Assembly (NCBI RefSeq): GCF_007991635.1 | Contig: NZ_BJYS01000005.1 | Coordinates: forward strand, 124,001-188,000 | Direction: 5' to 3' | Source of the DNA: Adhaeribacter aerolatus | GTDB taxonomy: Bacteria; Bacteroidota; Bacteroidia; Cytophagales; Hymenobacteraceae | Length of the DNA: 64,000 bases | Shown here: positions 33,390-41,635 of the stretch, piece after piece | Layout: each line of letters starts with the position of its first letter | How positions within the stretch are numbered: the first letter of the stretch is position 1 | Notes under the pieces: generated by a model | The model's database searches: none | The model's input: the letters and a program-made list of their open reading frames with translations, nothing else | What the model was told of the DNA's origin: nothing | Made by a program: the position numbers and the translations under genes

Positions 33390-35315
33390 TTATTCCGCTA
33401 TCCGGGTAACTTTAAACTCGGTACGGCGGTTGCGCTGGTGTTCTTCTTCGGTTTTAGCGTTTTTCACAATTAACCGGGTTTCGCCGTAGCCTTTAGCGGT
33501 TACCCGTTTGGGATCGATGCCTTTGGAAATAATATAGGCCACCGCCGATTTAGCCCGCCGGTCCGATAAATCTAAGTTATAGGCATCTTTGCCACGTACG
33601 TCAGTATGTGAGCTTAATTCAATCGTAATTTTCGGGTTATCTACCAGCGTTTGCACCAGTTTATCCAGTTCCAGGGCCGCATCCGGACGAATATCGGCTT
33701 TGTCTAAATCGTAGTAAATATTCTCGACCACAATCGGCTTGTTCTTCACAATCTTAGACAGGGTTAATGTAGCTGATAACCGAATATCAGTTAAAGGTTT
33801 GGTAAGCGAGGCCTGCGGCGGTGTTTTCCCCACCGTTGTTATGGCCTGACGGGCGGCAAAATAGCCGGGCCGCTGGGCAATAATAGAATAGGTGCTGGCT
33901 GTATCGAGGGCAAAACTTAAAACACCGGCTTCATTGGTCAATTCATCTTCCAGCCGTTTGCCTTGGGCATCCTGCAGCGTTACCCGGATGTTATTGATGG
34001 GCTTGGTACCGGCATTGCCTTCGAGTTGCTCCAGTACTTTTACATCCAGGAAGAAAGCCACCAATTTAGGCTGGTTCTTTTTGAAGAAGTAAATATCATC
34101 GCTGCCTTTGCCCCCTTCGCGCTCCGAAGAAAATAACCCGGATTCGGCGCTTAACGGGTAAATACCGAAATCGTCACCAGTGGAGTTAATCTCCGGCCCC
34201 AGGTTTACGACTTTATTCTCTACTACCTTAAAAATATCGAGCTTACCTAAACCAGGGTGACCATCCGAAGCAAAATAGAAAGTACCATCTTCGCCTACGG
34301 CCGGAAAGCTTTCGTTACCAGGTGTATTGATAGGTGCCCCCAGGTTTTCGGGTGCCGAGAAGTTACCGGCATTATCAAGGGTAGCTTTGTAGATATCGGT
34401 ACCGCCCTGGCCGCCTTTTCGGTCGGAGGCGAAATAAAGGGTTTTGCCGTCGGGCGCTAAAAATGGCGTAGAATCCCAGGCATCGGTTTTGTTCAGCCGA
34501 ATGAGGCGGGGCTCCGACCAGGCACCGGATCTAAACCTGGAAATAAACAAATCTACATTCTCTCTACCTTTTTTGGTGCCTTCGTTGCCGCGGGCAAATA
34601 TTACGGTTTTGCCGTCGGGCGTAAAGGTGGCTACCGCATCGTGAATGCCAGATAAGTTCAGCAGGGCTTCGTATTTGCGCACCGAACCGGCACTCAGCAT
34701 ATCGTTGGGGTTGCTGGGTTTAAAGGCGTATAAATCGGTGAAACCCTGGCCGTTGCCTTTAAAGGTAGCACCACCACCACGCGACGAGGCAAAAATAACT
34801 TCGCCTTCGGCCATGGCTATCCCGAAATCTGCTGCCTCCGTATTTATTTGTTCCAGCGGCGTTATTTCAAAATAGTTTTTGGCTTTCAGCACCTGCGGCA
34901 ATTCGGCCAGATTAGCGACTTCACGCTTAGCCCGTTCTACAGCAACTTTGTTAGCCCCTACCTGAATATATTTGCTTAGTTCGGTGCTGGCTTCGTTGTA
35001 TTTGCCATTTGCTTGCAGGGCTAAGCCATAATTCAGAAAAACATCATCTTTTTTGTAGCCATTATCCAGGGCCGCTTTGTAAAAAGGCTCCGCCAGTTGA
35101 ATGCGGTTAGACAAACGATACGCTTCGGCCAGTTTATAATTTAGTTCGGCGTTGGTTTCTTTTCCTTTTAACGCTTTCTGGTAAAGTGCAATAGCAGGCT
35201 GGTATTCTTCGCGGGCAAAAAGCTTATCGGCTTTGCCAGCTTTATCAACCACGGCGCAGGCCGCCAGCGACAGGAACAGAAAACTATAAAGGAGCGTGTA
35301 TATTTTTTGCTTCAT
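33390..35315 (-). CDS. OmpA-family lipoprotein with TPR and PD40 propeller repeats
   Basis: 641 residues. The lipobox SLAAC puts the lipidated Cys at 20. TPR-like repeats follow (about 25-140, e.g. 'AIALYQKALKGKETNAELNY'), then PD40/WD40-like propeller blades (about 165-400, with GKTVIFARGNEG, GKTLYFASDRKGGQGGTDIY and DGTFYFASDG). A carboxypeptidase-regulatory-like domain (about 420-500) precedes a C-terminal OmpA domain (about 525-641) with YYDLDKADIRPDAALELDKL, SSHTDVRGKDAYNLDLSDRR and the peptidoglycan-binding Asp/Arg pair. This architecture is shared with PorE and Pal-like proteins of the type IX secretion and gliding systems. It anchors outer-membrane complexes to peptidoglycan. Confidence 0.93.
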   Translation of the reverse strand: MKQKIYTLLYSFLFLSLAACAVVDKAGKADKLFAREEYQPAIALYQKALKGKETNAELNYKLAEAYRLSNRIQLAEPFYKAALDNGYKKDDVFLNYGLALQANGKYNEASTELSKYIQVGANKVAVERAKREVANLAELPQVLKAKNYFEITPLEQINTEAADFGIAMAEGEVIFASSRGGGATFKGNGQGFTDLYAFKPSNPNDMLSAGSVRKYEALLNLSGIHDAVATFTPDGKTVIFARGNEGTKKGRENVDLFISRFRSGAWSEPRLIRLNKTDAWDSTPFLAPDGKTLYFASDRKGGQGGTDIYKATLDNAGNFSAPENLGAPINTPGNESFPAVGEDGTFYFASDGHPGLGKLDIFKVVENKVVNLGPEINSTGDDFGIYPLSAESGLFSSEREGGKGSDDIYFFKKNQPKLVAFFLDVKVLEQLEGNAGTKPINNIRVTLQDAQGKRLEDELTNEAGVLSFALDTASTYSIIAQRPGYFAARQAITTVGKTPPQASLTKPLTDIRLSATLTLSKIVKNKPIVVENIYYDLDKADIRPDAALELDKLVQTLVDNPKITIELSSHTDVRGKDAYNLDLSDRRAKSAVAYIISKGIDPKRVTAKGYGETRLIVKNAKTEEEHQRNRRTEFKVTRIAE

Positions 35316-35400
35316 TAATTTTTCGGCAGCAGTTTATAAAACAGGGTAATAAAAAGGAATAAAAGCAATATTACAACGATTATCTCCTTTATATATTATT

Positions 35401-35883
35401 TTAAAAATAACGCGCCAACCAGGTTTCTTTAGCCGGTTTGGGCCAGTTATTAAATATATGGCCGGCGGTAGATACAGTATTATCAAAATACAAGCTTTCC
35501 GCTGCCAACTCGCCGGTGCTAATCTTTTCTTTAATGGCTTTTAGCGGTACTACTTCTACCCCGTTATCCTTTAAAAAGGCTAATTGGGTGCGGTCGAAGA
35601 ATGAAACGTTTAACTGTTCTTCGAGTTGTTTTACAAACCGCACCGAAGCATCTATGGAGCAGCCGCTCGGCGAGTTTACGTCTTCGTTATTGGCCAGCAC
35701 CAAAAAACGGTTATGGAATATTTGTGCTGAAGCCTGCAGCATCTCGCCGTGGCTGGTCCACTCGGTTGAAAACCGGGAAAGTAACGGATGAACGGCTTCT
35801 ACTTCGGCATTGGTAAGGGTACGGCTGGCCTGGTAAATCCAAACGCGGGCATTTTCCGGCAATTGGTTAAATGGAATATACAT
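35401..35883 (-). CDS. Conserved Bacteroidota protein, unknown function
   Basis: 160 residues. Opens MYIPFNQLPENARVWIYQAS, then SRFSTEWTSHGEMLQASAQI, 'FLVLANNEDVNSPSGCSIDA' and SVRFVKQLEEQLNVSFFDRT, and closes ETWLARYF. The 'SGCSIDASV' block is strongly conserved in this family as recalled. Homologues are often labelled 'ABC transporter ATPase', but there is no Walker A, signature or Walker B motif, so that name is wrong. No signal peptide or membrane segment. Cytoplasmic. 85 bases upstream of ompA in the same orientation. Confidence 0.8.
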   Translation of the reverse strand: MYIPFNQLPENARVWIYQASRTLTNAEVEAVHPLLSRFSTEWTSHGEMLQASAQIFHNRFLVLANNEDVNSPSGCSIDASVRFVKQLEEQLNVSFFDRTQLAFLKDNGVEVVPLKAIKEKISTGELAAESLYFDNTVSTAGHIFNNWPKPAKETWLARYF

Positions 35884-36563
35884 TATTAATCTGTATTTGT
35901 TTGTTTATGATTACTTTTAGAGTCTATGTTTAAGTAAGGGTTGATATACTTAGCCGTTAGTCCATGGTAAATTATATTGATTATCAGACTTCTTACTCAA
36001 AAAAACGATGAGCAGGTTGTCAATATTTCGTTGCACTAACATTGTTGTGTATAACAAAAGCAGTTATAAAGTTTTAAGAAAACGAATAATTTTTAAATTA
36101 TTTAAATTTAGGTTTGCCGGTACATTATAAAACGCTTCGAGCCCAAACAGCAATTCAGGCTTCCGGACCGGTTAACAAAACTTTACGCGGTGTTTAATAT
36201 TTAACGTGCTTCTGTTTTTCAAGCAAAGCAAAGATAGGCAATTTGGCTATGCTCTTGGTATGGCTATTTCTGCAAAGGCCTTCGTGGTTGCTTCGATAAT
36301 AGTTGGTACGCAAAATTTTCAGCCGCCAATAGCACCCTAACTGCAGCATTTACCCACTTTCCGCAAGTGCGGCAACTATTTATTATCAGGAAAGCTTACC
36401 GGGAAATTGTCTTTAATTTTAGCCGCGTTTAAAAGTGGCGTAGCCGAATAAAGTAGACCTTACTGGTTACCCGCGTTCCCGTTGGTTATCTATTTGGGCT
36501 GAATATCGTAAATACTTATTCTTTGTATTTTATCGTTATAGCAGCAAACCAAGAATTTAACTA
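35884..36563. other. Long divergent intergenic region
   Basis: 680 bases between divergent genes. No credible ORF, RNA gene or perfect repeat was recognised. AT-rich runs (36060-36120) and an ACTTATTCTTTG stretch at about 36516 could belong to the promoter of the membrane protein gene at 36564, but the spacing of boxes is not clean. Confidence 0.4.
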
Positions 36564-36926
36564 ATGAATCTGGAGCTTAAAAGTTGGGAATATTATTTAG
36601 AACTCATATCCGAAAAGCTAAAAAACTGGGATTATTTTTTAAATCTTATTTACCAAAATAAGCTGATTGTGGCAGCCTCCGTTTTATTGTTGCTACTGCT
36701 TTATTGGCTGGCCAAGAGGCATTACATAAAAACCATCCGGTACTTCCGTTCCGGCGATATTATTCAGATCTGGAAATTAACCGGTAAAACCCGATCGGGC
36801 ATTTTATCCAGGTTCGATAAAAACAATATTTACTTTATCCCGAATAATGGCTACCACATTGTGCAACGGAAATGGTACTGGTTCTTTTTTATGGAAAATG
36901 TTTCGTTGGAGGAAAGAGAAAGATGA
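36564..36926 (+). CDS. Small membrane-anchored protein, member of a local paralogue family (copy 1)
   Basis: 120 residues. An amphipathic N-terminal stretch (LKSWEYYLELISEKLKNWDY) leads to one membrane helix (about 34-49, IVAASVLLLLLLYWLA). A ~70-residue cytoplasmic domain follows: 'YFRSGDIIQIWKLTGKTRSG', LSRFDKNNIYFIPNNGYHIV and RKWYWFFFMENVSLEERER. The soluble part aligns along its length with the product of 50799-51071 (FRSGDLIQ, GKSRTATLSKFD, YIPDNGFDLIHRRWYWFYLI). No known family. The strand-like 'GDIIQIWKL..KTRSGILSRF' pattern suggests a small beta-barrel such as SH3 or KOW, but that is inference. Confidence 0.7.
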   Translation: MNLELKSWEYYLELISEKLKNWDYFLNLIYQNKLIVAASVLLLLLLYWLAKRHYIKTIRYFRSGDIIQIWKLTGKTRSGILSRFDKNNIYFIPNNGYHIVQRKWYWFFFMENVSLEERER

Positions 36927-37000
36927 ATTCCGGGGTAAGTGACTTAAGTTAACAAGCCCAAATAAAAACCAAATTGAATTACGGTTATAATAGTCTGTAG

Positions 37001-37042
37001 AAGCACAAAACCTCCCCGGTTTGCCGAAGAGGTTTTGTGCTT
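37001..37042. terminator. Bidirectional terminator between convergent genes
   Basis: AAGCACAAAACCTC (37001-37014) and GAGGTTTTGTGCTT (37029-37042) form a perfect 14-base-pair stem with a 14-base loop. It separates the gene ending at 36926 (+) from the PhoX-type gene ending at 37079 (-). Confidence 0.85.
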
Positions 37043-37078
37043 TGTGCTTCTCGCGTATTATTGAATGCTCTTTGCTTT

Positions 37079-38485
37079 TTAAGCCGTACGGGTATGCCAC
37101 GGGCCTGTGATAGCTACCGTTAGGCCGGCCGCTTGTAAATTTACAAAGTAAGTTTCGCCGGTTGGTGAAAATACGCCGCCGGCAAATTCGCTGGCAGAAC
37201 CTATATTTTGCGCCAGTTTGTAAAACTCACCTTTGGGGGTTATACCTACTACAAAAGGCGCCGCATTATCTTCACATAAAATTAAATCGCCCCAGGCCGA
37301 TACCGTCATGTTATCGCAGGCGTTGGCAATAGTAGAATCGTGCGATTCTACAAAAAGCTCTAATTTACCGGGTTGTTTCGCCTCATCGGGTTTGCCTTCG
37401 TACATACTTGGCGTATACCTAAATACTTGTCCGTAGGATAATTTACCGCCGTTGGTACAGGCAAAATAGACCTCATTGTTGCCAAACCACATGCCTTCGC
37501 CACGCGCAAAACGGGCAGCGCCTTTATCGTAACCCTGCAACCGCAAGTCGTTCTCCGGCGACTCCACATTCTCAATATCTATCCAGGCTACATCAAAGGC
37601 CTGACCAATAGGCATGGGCGGAGTAGTTAATTTGGCCCAGTTGCGGGTATCCATACTTTTCTGCTCGCGTATTACCAGCGCCTGCAGTTTGCCGCCTTTT
37701 AATAATTTGCCGTTCTTTTTCGGAATAAACCGGTAAATTAAGCTGTCCGAGGTATCTTCGGTCATGTAAACAATGCCGGTCCGCGGGTCTACCGAAACGG
37801 CTTCGTGGTTCATGCGGCCCATTGCTTTTATCGGCACTGCCTTGGTAAGCTGCATTTTATCGCTGGCCGGCACTTCAAAATTATAACCGTGCTCTTTTTC
37901 ACAAGCGTTTTCCGCATTGGGCTTTAACACCGATTCTTCGCAGGTTATCCAGGTATTCCAGGGGGTCAGGCCGCCGGCACAATTGCGGGTAGTACCTACT
38001 AAGCTCAAAAATTCTTTTTCTACTTCGCCGGTAGCCGGGTTGTAAACAACGGTAGTAGTGCCCCCTAACTGCGGATCGCCCTTACCAAAATCATAAACTT
38101 TATCTTTGTCTATTTTCGAAAGCATTTCGTTTTGCGCCCCAAAAGCGCCACTGCCCGGGGTGGCACTCAGCTCGTGGTTGCGAACCAGAATAACGCGTCC
38201 TTTCGGACCCTTAAATGCCGCCATCCCATCCGGCGCGCCCGGCACTAATAAGCCATCGCTCATCTGGTTACCCTTTTTAGAAATAATTTTGTAGGAGAAA
38301 CCTTGGGGCAAACTAAGCAAGCCCTTCGGGTCGGGCACCAGCGGGCCGTAACCTATTTTGGCGGCAGGGCTTTCGGCAGCCAATAAAGGATTGCGAACAA
38401 AATGATGTAAGCCCATAAACCCCAGCGAGGCCATACCGGTTAATTTAAGAAAGTCGCGTCTGGAGGTGTTTTGGTTTCGGCTCAT
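37079..38485 (-). CDS. PhoX-type phosphatase / DUF839 protein with Tat signal
   Basis: 468 residues. A twin-arginine signal (SRRDFLKLTGMASLGFMGL) is present, so export of a folded, metal-bound protein is expected. The body has the PhoX/DUF839 beta-propeller blocks: RVILVRNHELSATPGSGAFG, GGTTTVVYNPATGEVEKEF, 'STRNCAGG'-type GTTRNCAGGLTPWNTWITCE and GRMNHEAVSVDPRTGIVYMT. PhoX enzymes are calcium- and iron-dependent phosphomonoesterases. The ligand residues cannot be verified without alignment. It lies 268 bases downstream of the phytase gene on the same strand, next to a SusCD locus. A phosphorus-acquisition role fits that context, but many DUF839 proteins have no proven activity. Confidence 0.85.
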   Translation of the reverse strand: MSRNQNTSRRDFLKLTGMASLGFMGLHHFVRNPLLAAESPAAKIGYGPLVPDPKGLLSLPQGFSYKIISKKGNQMSDGLLVPGAPDGMAAFKGPKGRVILVRNHELSATPGSGAFGAQNEMLSKIDKDKVYDFGKGDPQLGGTTTVVYNPATGEVEKEFLSLVGTTRNCAGGLTPWNTWITCEESVLKPNAENACEKEHGYNFEVPASDKMQLTKAVPIKAMGRMNHEAVSVDPRTGIVYMTEDTSDSLIYRFIPKKNGKLLKGGKLQALVIREQKSMDTRNWAKLTTPPMPIGQAFDVAWIDIENVESPENDLRLQGYDKGAARFARGEGMWFGNNEVYFACTNGGKLSYGQVFRYTPSMYEGKPDEAKQPGKLELFVESHDSTIANACDNMTVSAWGDLILCEDNAAPFVVGITPKGEFYKLAQNIGSASEFAGGVFSPTGETYFVNLQAAGLTVAITGPWHTRTA

Positions 38486-38753
38486 AACTGTTTAATATTT
38501 AATGTTTTCTAATTTTTCTAATTTATGAGGAATAATTATTTAATAAAAATTGAATGAAGAAAAATTCTCACTCAAAACAATGCCTTATGAAAAACTTATT
38601 TACAGATTTGCCTGCCTTTATCCCCGTTTTCAGTTGGGTAGAGTAGCAATTTTTAACAAGCCATTACTTAATTTCTTATTAAGTTTGAAGCTTTATTGAT
38701 TTAAAAATCAAATTATTTTATCTATAAGTTACCGGGCTGAATAAAACATTAAA

Positions 38754-39830
38754 TTATTTCTCTATGATATCCTGCCAGGAATAATATTGAAAGGTTTTAT
38801 CATCTGACATGGCCACGAACAGGCCTTTAGGAAACTTCTCATTTAATGCAACAGAGGTAACTTCACTCCCATCACTACTTATGGTAGAAACATCAATTAC
38901 TTTGACCAGGCGATGATCGTGCGGATTATTTTTTGTTCCTTCCCGGGTAAATATATGGAATTTATTTGCCTGCTGATCTGACACGATAATATAGCCGGTT
39001 TTATCTTTTTTGGTATAAATACTAACTCCTTCATGGTCTTCGGTAAAACCGGAGGTCGCAAATAAAGCCAGTTCTACGTTGGCACTATCCGGGTCGGCAT
39101 AATATTTTCTTACGCCAATGGTTTCGTCAGAATAATAAACATAGCCCAGTTCAGCATCTACGGCTATCGACTCTATTTCTTTGTTGCCACTATACTTCCC
39201 AAATTCCCTCACTTTCCGGCCTTTGATATTACCAGATTTATCTTCTTCCAATAAATATTGCCACAGGTAAGTACCGTTTCGGGGACCATCTTTTCTGCCA
39301 ACTATGGCGTAAATATTGCCATCAGACGGCCGTTTGTACAGGGAAATGCCCATTGGAGCCCTTTGTTTCTCCCCTGCAAATACATCAATACCCCCATTAT
39401 CTATCGGCTGCATTTCCGGCAGGCGATAGATTCTGATTTTATTCGTCAGCCGCTCGGTTGTTACAGCAAAATCTATGAGTTGACCGCGCAATTTAAAGCC
39501 ATAAGCAATATCTACATTATTGGGTCTTTTTAGTCCGGTTACTACTTTCTCCTTTATTATCTTTCCTTCCAGATCATAAACATATAATGCCCCCTCCTGA
39601 TTCTTATCTGTACCAATAATTAAACTTTTGGCCGGGTCCTGCGGATTAATCCAGATGGCCGGATCATCGGTATCGTGGGCGGCAGGCTCCGTTACTACCA
39701 AGGGCGCGATTTTAGCAGCGTTGCTTATTTTTGGGTTAACCGATAAGGACTCCTGGTTTTTCTGGGGAGTCTGGTTACAAGCGCCAAGGATGAAAAAAAG
39801 TAACAATAAAGGGAGCAGGGTAGATTTCAT
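38754..39830 (-). CDS. Beta-propeller phytase lipoprotein
   Basis: 358 residues. Lipobox FILGAC gives lipidated Cys18, so the enzyme is probably on the cell surface or periplasmic face of a membrane. The beta-propeller phytase (3-phytase) motifs are DTDDPAIWINPQDPAKSLII, GTDKNQEGALYVYDLEGK, NNVDIAYGF, 'IESIAVDAELGYVYYSDETI', GVRKYY, DHEGVSIY and YIIVSDQQANKF. These carry the acidic calcium ligands typical of the fold. BPP enzymes cleave inositol hexakisphosphate to lower inositol phosphates and phosphate. It begins 111 bases after the susD stop on the same strand. A hairpin sits between them, so it is likely the third gene of the susC-susD operon. Confidence 0.93.
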   Translation of the reverse strand: MKSTLLPLLLLFFILGACNQTPQKNQESLSVNPKISNAAKIAPLVVTEPAAHDTDDPAIWINPQDPAKSLIIGTDKNQEGALYVYDLEGKIIKEKVVTGLKRPNNVDIAYGFKLRGQLIDFAVTTERLTNKIRIYRLPEMQPIDNGGIDVFAGEKQRAPMGISLYKRPSDGNIYAIVGRKDGPRNGTYLWQYLLEEDKSGNIKGRKVREFGKYSGNKEIESIAVDAELGYVYYSDETIGVRKYYADPDSANVELALFATSGFTEDHEGVSIYTKKDKTGYIIVSDQQANKFHIFTREGTKNNPHDHRLVKVIDVSTISSDGSEVTSVALNEKFPKGLFVAMSDDKTFQYYSWQDIIEK

Positions 39831-39859
39831 GAATTAATAGAAGTTTCGGGAATTAAATA

Positions 39860-39899
39860 AGCTAAACAGCCCTCCTGATTTTTAGAAGGCTATTTAGCT
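39860..39899 (-). promoter_or_regulatory. Intercistronic hairpin between susD and phytase
   Basis: AGCTAAA (39860-39866) pairs with TTTAGCT (39893-39899) and AGCC with GGCT inside, giving a bulged stem over a 40-base interval. Without a T run it is more likely a processing or attenuation element that lets phytase be expressed at a lower level than SusCD. Reading is by eye only. Confidence 0.4.
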
Positions 39900-39941
39900 A
39901 ATATCATAAATTTAAAAGTTTGCTCAACAACTATATTCAAT

Positions 39942-41591
39942 CTAAAACCCTGGGTTTTGCGGCATCTTCTCTGTTAAGTTAGCATCAATAACCGATTGCG
40001 GGATGGGGAACAGGGTGTCTCTTTCTTTTACATTTTGCCCGCCAAAAGTATTATACTTTCGCGTCCTTTCCAGCCACTTGCCGGTTCGTAATAAGGTGTA
40101 GCGGCGGTATTCCTCGTTAAATAATTCCCGCGAACGCTCGTCTAGGATAAAATCAATATTTATATCACTTGCTTTTACATCGCTGGCATTAGACCTTCTT
40201 CTGATAATATTTATGGTTTCGGCCGCCCCAGCGGCATTGCCGAGTTTAAACTGGGCCTCTGCTTTTAACAAATAAGTATCGGCCAGCCTTACCGCAATGT
40301 AATCGTCGTAATTAAAATCCGAGGCAACGTCATCCGGAATACTGCCTTCGTGTTTCCGGGAATAGGGCCAATCGTTTCGTTCCCAGGTGGCAGCGGTTAG
40401 GGGCCTGCTCCAGTTTAATTTCAGGGTATCGCCATAAGCATAACCTTTCGGTAACCGGTCGGCAGGGTGCGGGGCATTGGCCGCTGCATTATTAAGAATG
40501 AAATACTTTCTTAAGGCATGATTGCTGGCCCGGTCATCCTGGGGTTCATAAGACTCTATCCACCATTTGGTGGGTGCGGTATAGGCTTTGCCCCGGCCGC
40601 CTCTGGCGAAAGTAATCTGCAAAGGCTGCACCCCGCCAATGCTAATATCCATATACCTTTGCAGGTGCATAGCCCGGGGCCGGGGGTTGGTACCACCGCC
40701 AACTACCTGAAAACCGAATTGCCACACCCATAAGGCTTCGGTATTGCCTTGCTCCCGGTTTTTGTTACCTTCATAAAACATATCCATAAACGGAACGCCC
40801 GGTTTGCTTGCATTTACCCCGTATCGTTTGGTAATAAGTTTGTACTGTGGGGTATTAATTACTTTATCGGCATATTGCAAAGCTTTTTGCGGTTCCTCCA
40901 TTACCAGGTACATCTCGGCCAGATAATGCTGAATAACGCCTTTGCTCATTCGCCCCGCAATGGGCTGCACCGGAATATATTGCTCGGCAAACAAAAGATC
41001 TTCTACAATTTGCGCCCTTACTTCTTTAACCGGGGTCCGGGCCCAATTTGTTTTAATAGAGTTGCCCGACGATTCTGTTAACGACAAAGGCACATCGCCC
41101 CAGAGATAAGTAAGGTGGCGGTATGCCCAGGCTCTTATGGCCCTGGCTTCTGCTATTACAAAATTCTTGTTAGCTGTTTCATCTCCCGCTCCTCCTTTCC
41201 AGTTTACCGTTTCTCCTTCGGCCCGATCGATGATGGTATTGGTAGCATTTACAATGCCGTAGAGCCAAGAAAACACATCCCGGAGTGTAGAATTTTCCGA
41301 ATTATTAACGTCGCCCCATTTAGAAGCCAGGTTACCAAAGCCGGAAATATAATTGGGGCTCATGTTATCGGTGCCATTTACAAATACCTGGAAAGGCATA
41401 CTGGCATCGCGGATTTCGTTTCGGATTTCGGAATAAGCACCATTAATGCCGGTTTGAAACCCGGCATAATCTGTATAGAGTTTATCGGAGGTAATTAAAT
41501 GTGGCGGGTCTTCATTTAAAGGGTCATTTAAGTCACAACCTGAAAACAGGGTTAAGGTTAAGGATATAGCTGCTATTTTATATAATTTCAT
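39942..41591 (-). CDS. SusD/RagB family outer-membrane nutrient-binding lipoprotein
   Basis: 549 residues. Lipobox LFSGC puts the lipidated Cys at 19. The N-terminal SusD-like domain begins 'DPLNEDPPHLITSDKLYTDY' with AGFQTGINGAYSEIRNE, then NATNTIIDRAEGE, TPR-like 'IAEARAIRAWAYRHLTYLWG', PLSLTESS and VIQHYLAEMYLVM. C-terminal RagB sequence includes DDYIAVRLADTYLLKAEAQF, 'INIIRRRS' and the closing LLRTGKWLERTRKYN. SusD forms the lid on the SusC channel and binds the substrate at the surface. It is 44 bases after susC. The ligand type cannot be read from the sequence, but the neighbouring phytase suggests an inositol phosphate or other organophosphate. Confidence 0.96.
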   Translation of the reverse strand: MKLYKIAAISLTLTLFSGCDLNDPLNEDPPHLITSDKLYTDYAGFQTGINGAYSEIRNEIRDASMPFQVFVNGTDNMSPNYISGFGNLASKWGDVNNSENSTLRDVFSWLYGIVNATNTIIDRAEGETVNWKGGAGDETANKNFVIAEARAIRAWAYRHLTYLWGDVPLSLTESSGNSIKTNWARTPVKEVRAQIVEDLLFAEQYIPVQPIAGRMSKGVIQHYLAEMYLVMEEPQKALQYADKVINTPQYKLITKRYGVNASKPGVPFMDMFYEGNKNREQGNTEALWVWQFGFQVVGGGTNPRPRAMHLQRYMDISIGGVQPLQITFARGGRGKAYTAPTKWWIESYEPQDDRASNHALRKYFILNNAAANAPHPADRLPKGYAYGDTLKLNWSRPLTAATWERNDWPYSRKHEGSIPDDVASDFNYDDYIAVRLADTYLLKAEAQFKLGNAAGAAETINIIRRRSNASDVKASDINIDFILDERSRELFNEEYRRYTLLRTGKWLERTRKYNTFGGQNVKERDTLFPIPQSVIDANLTEKMPQNPGF

Positions 41592-41635
41592 GGTAGTACT
41601 TTTTAGATGTAAAAGAATTATTCAAGAAGCCGCAA

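Noticed and set aside
35401-35883. 'ABC transporter ATPase' label for the 160-residue protein
   Set aside because: No Walker A, signature or Walker B motif is present.
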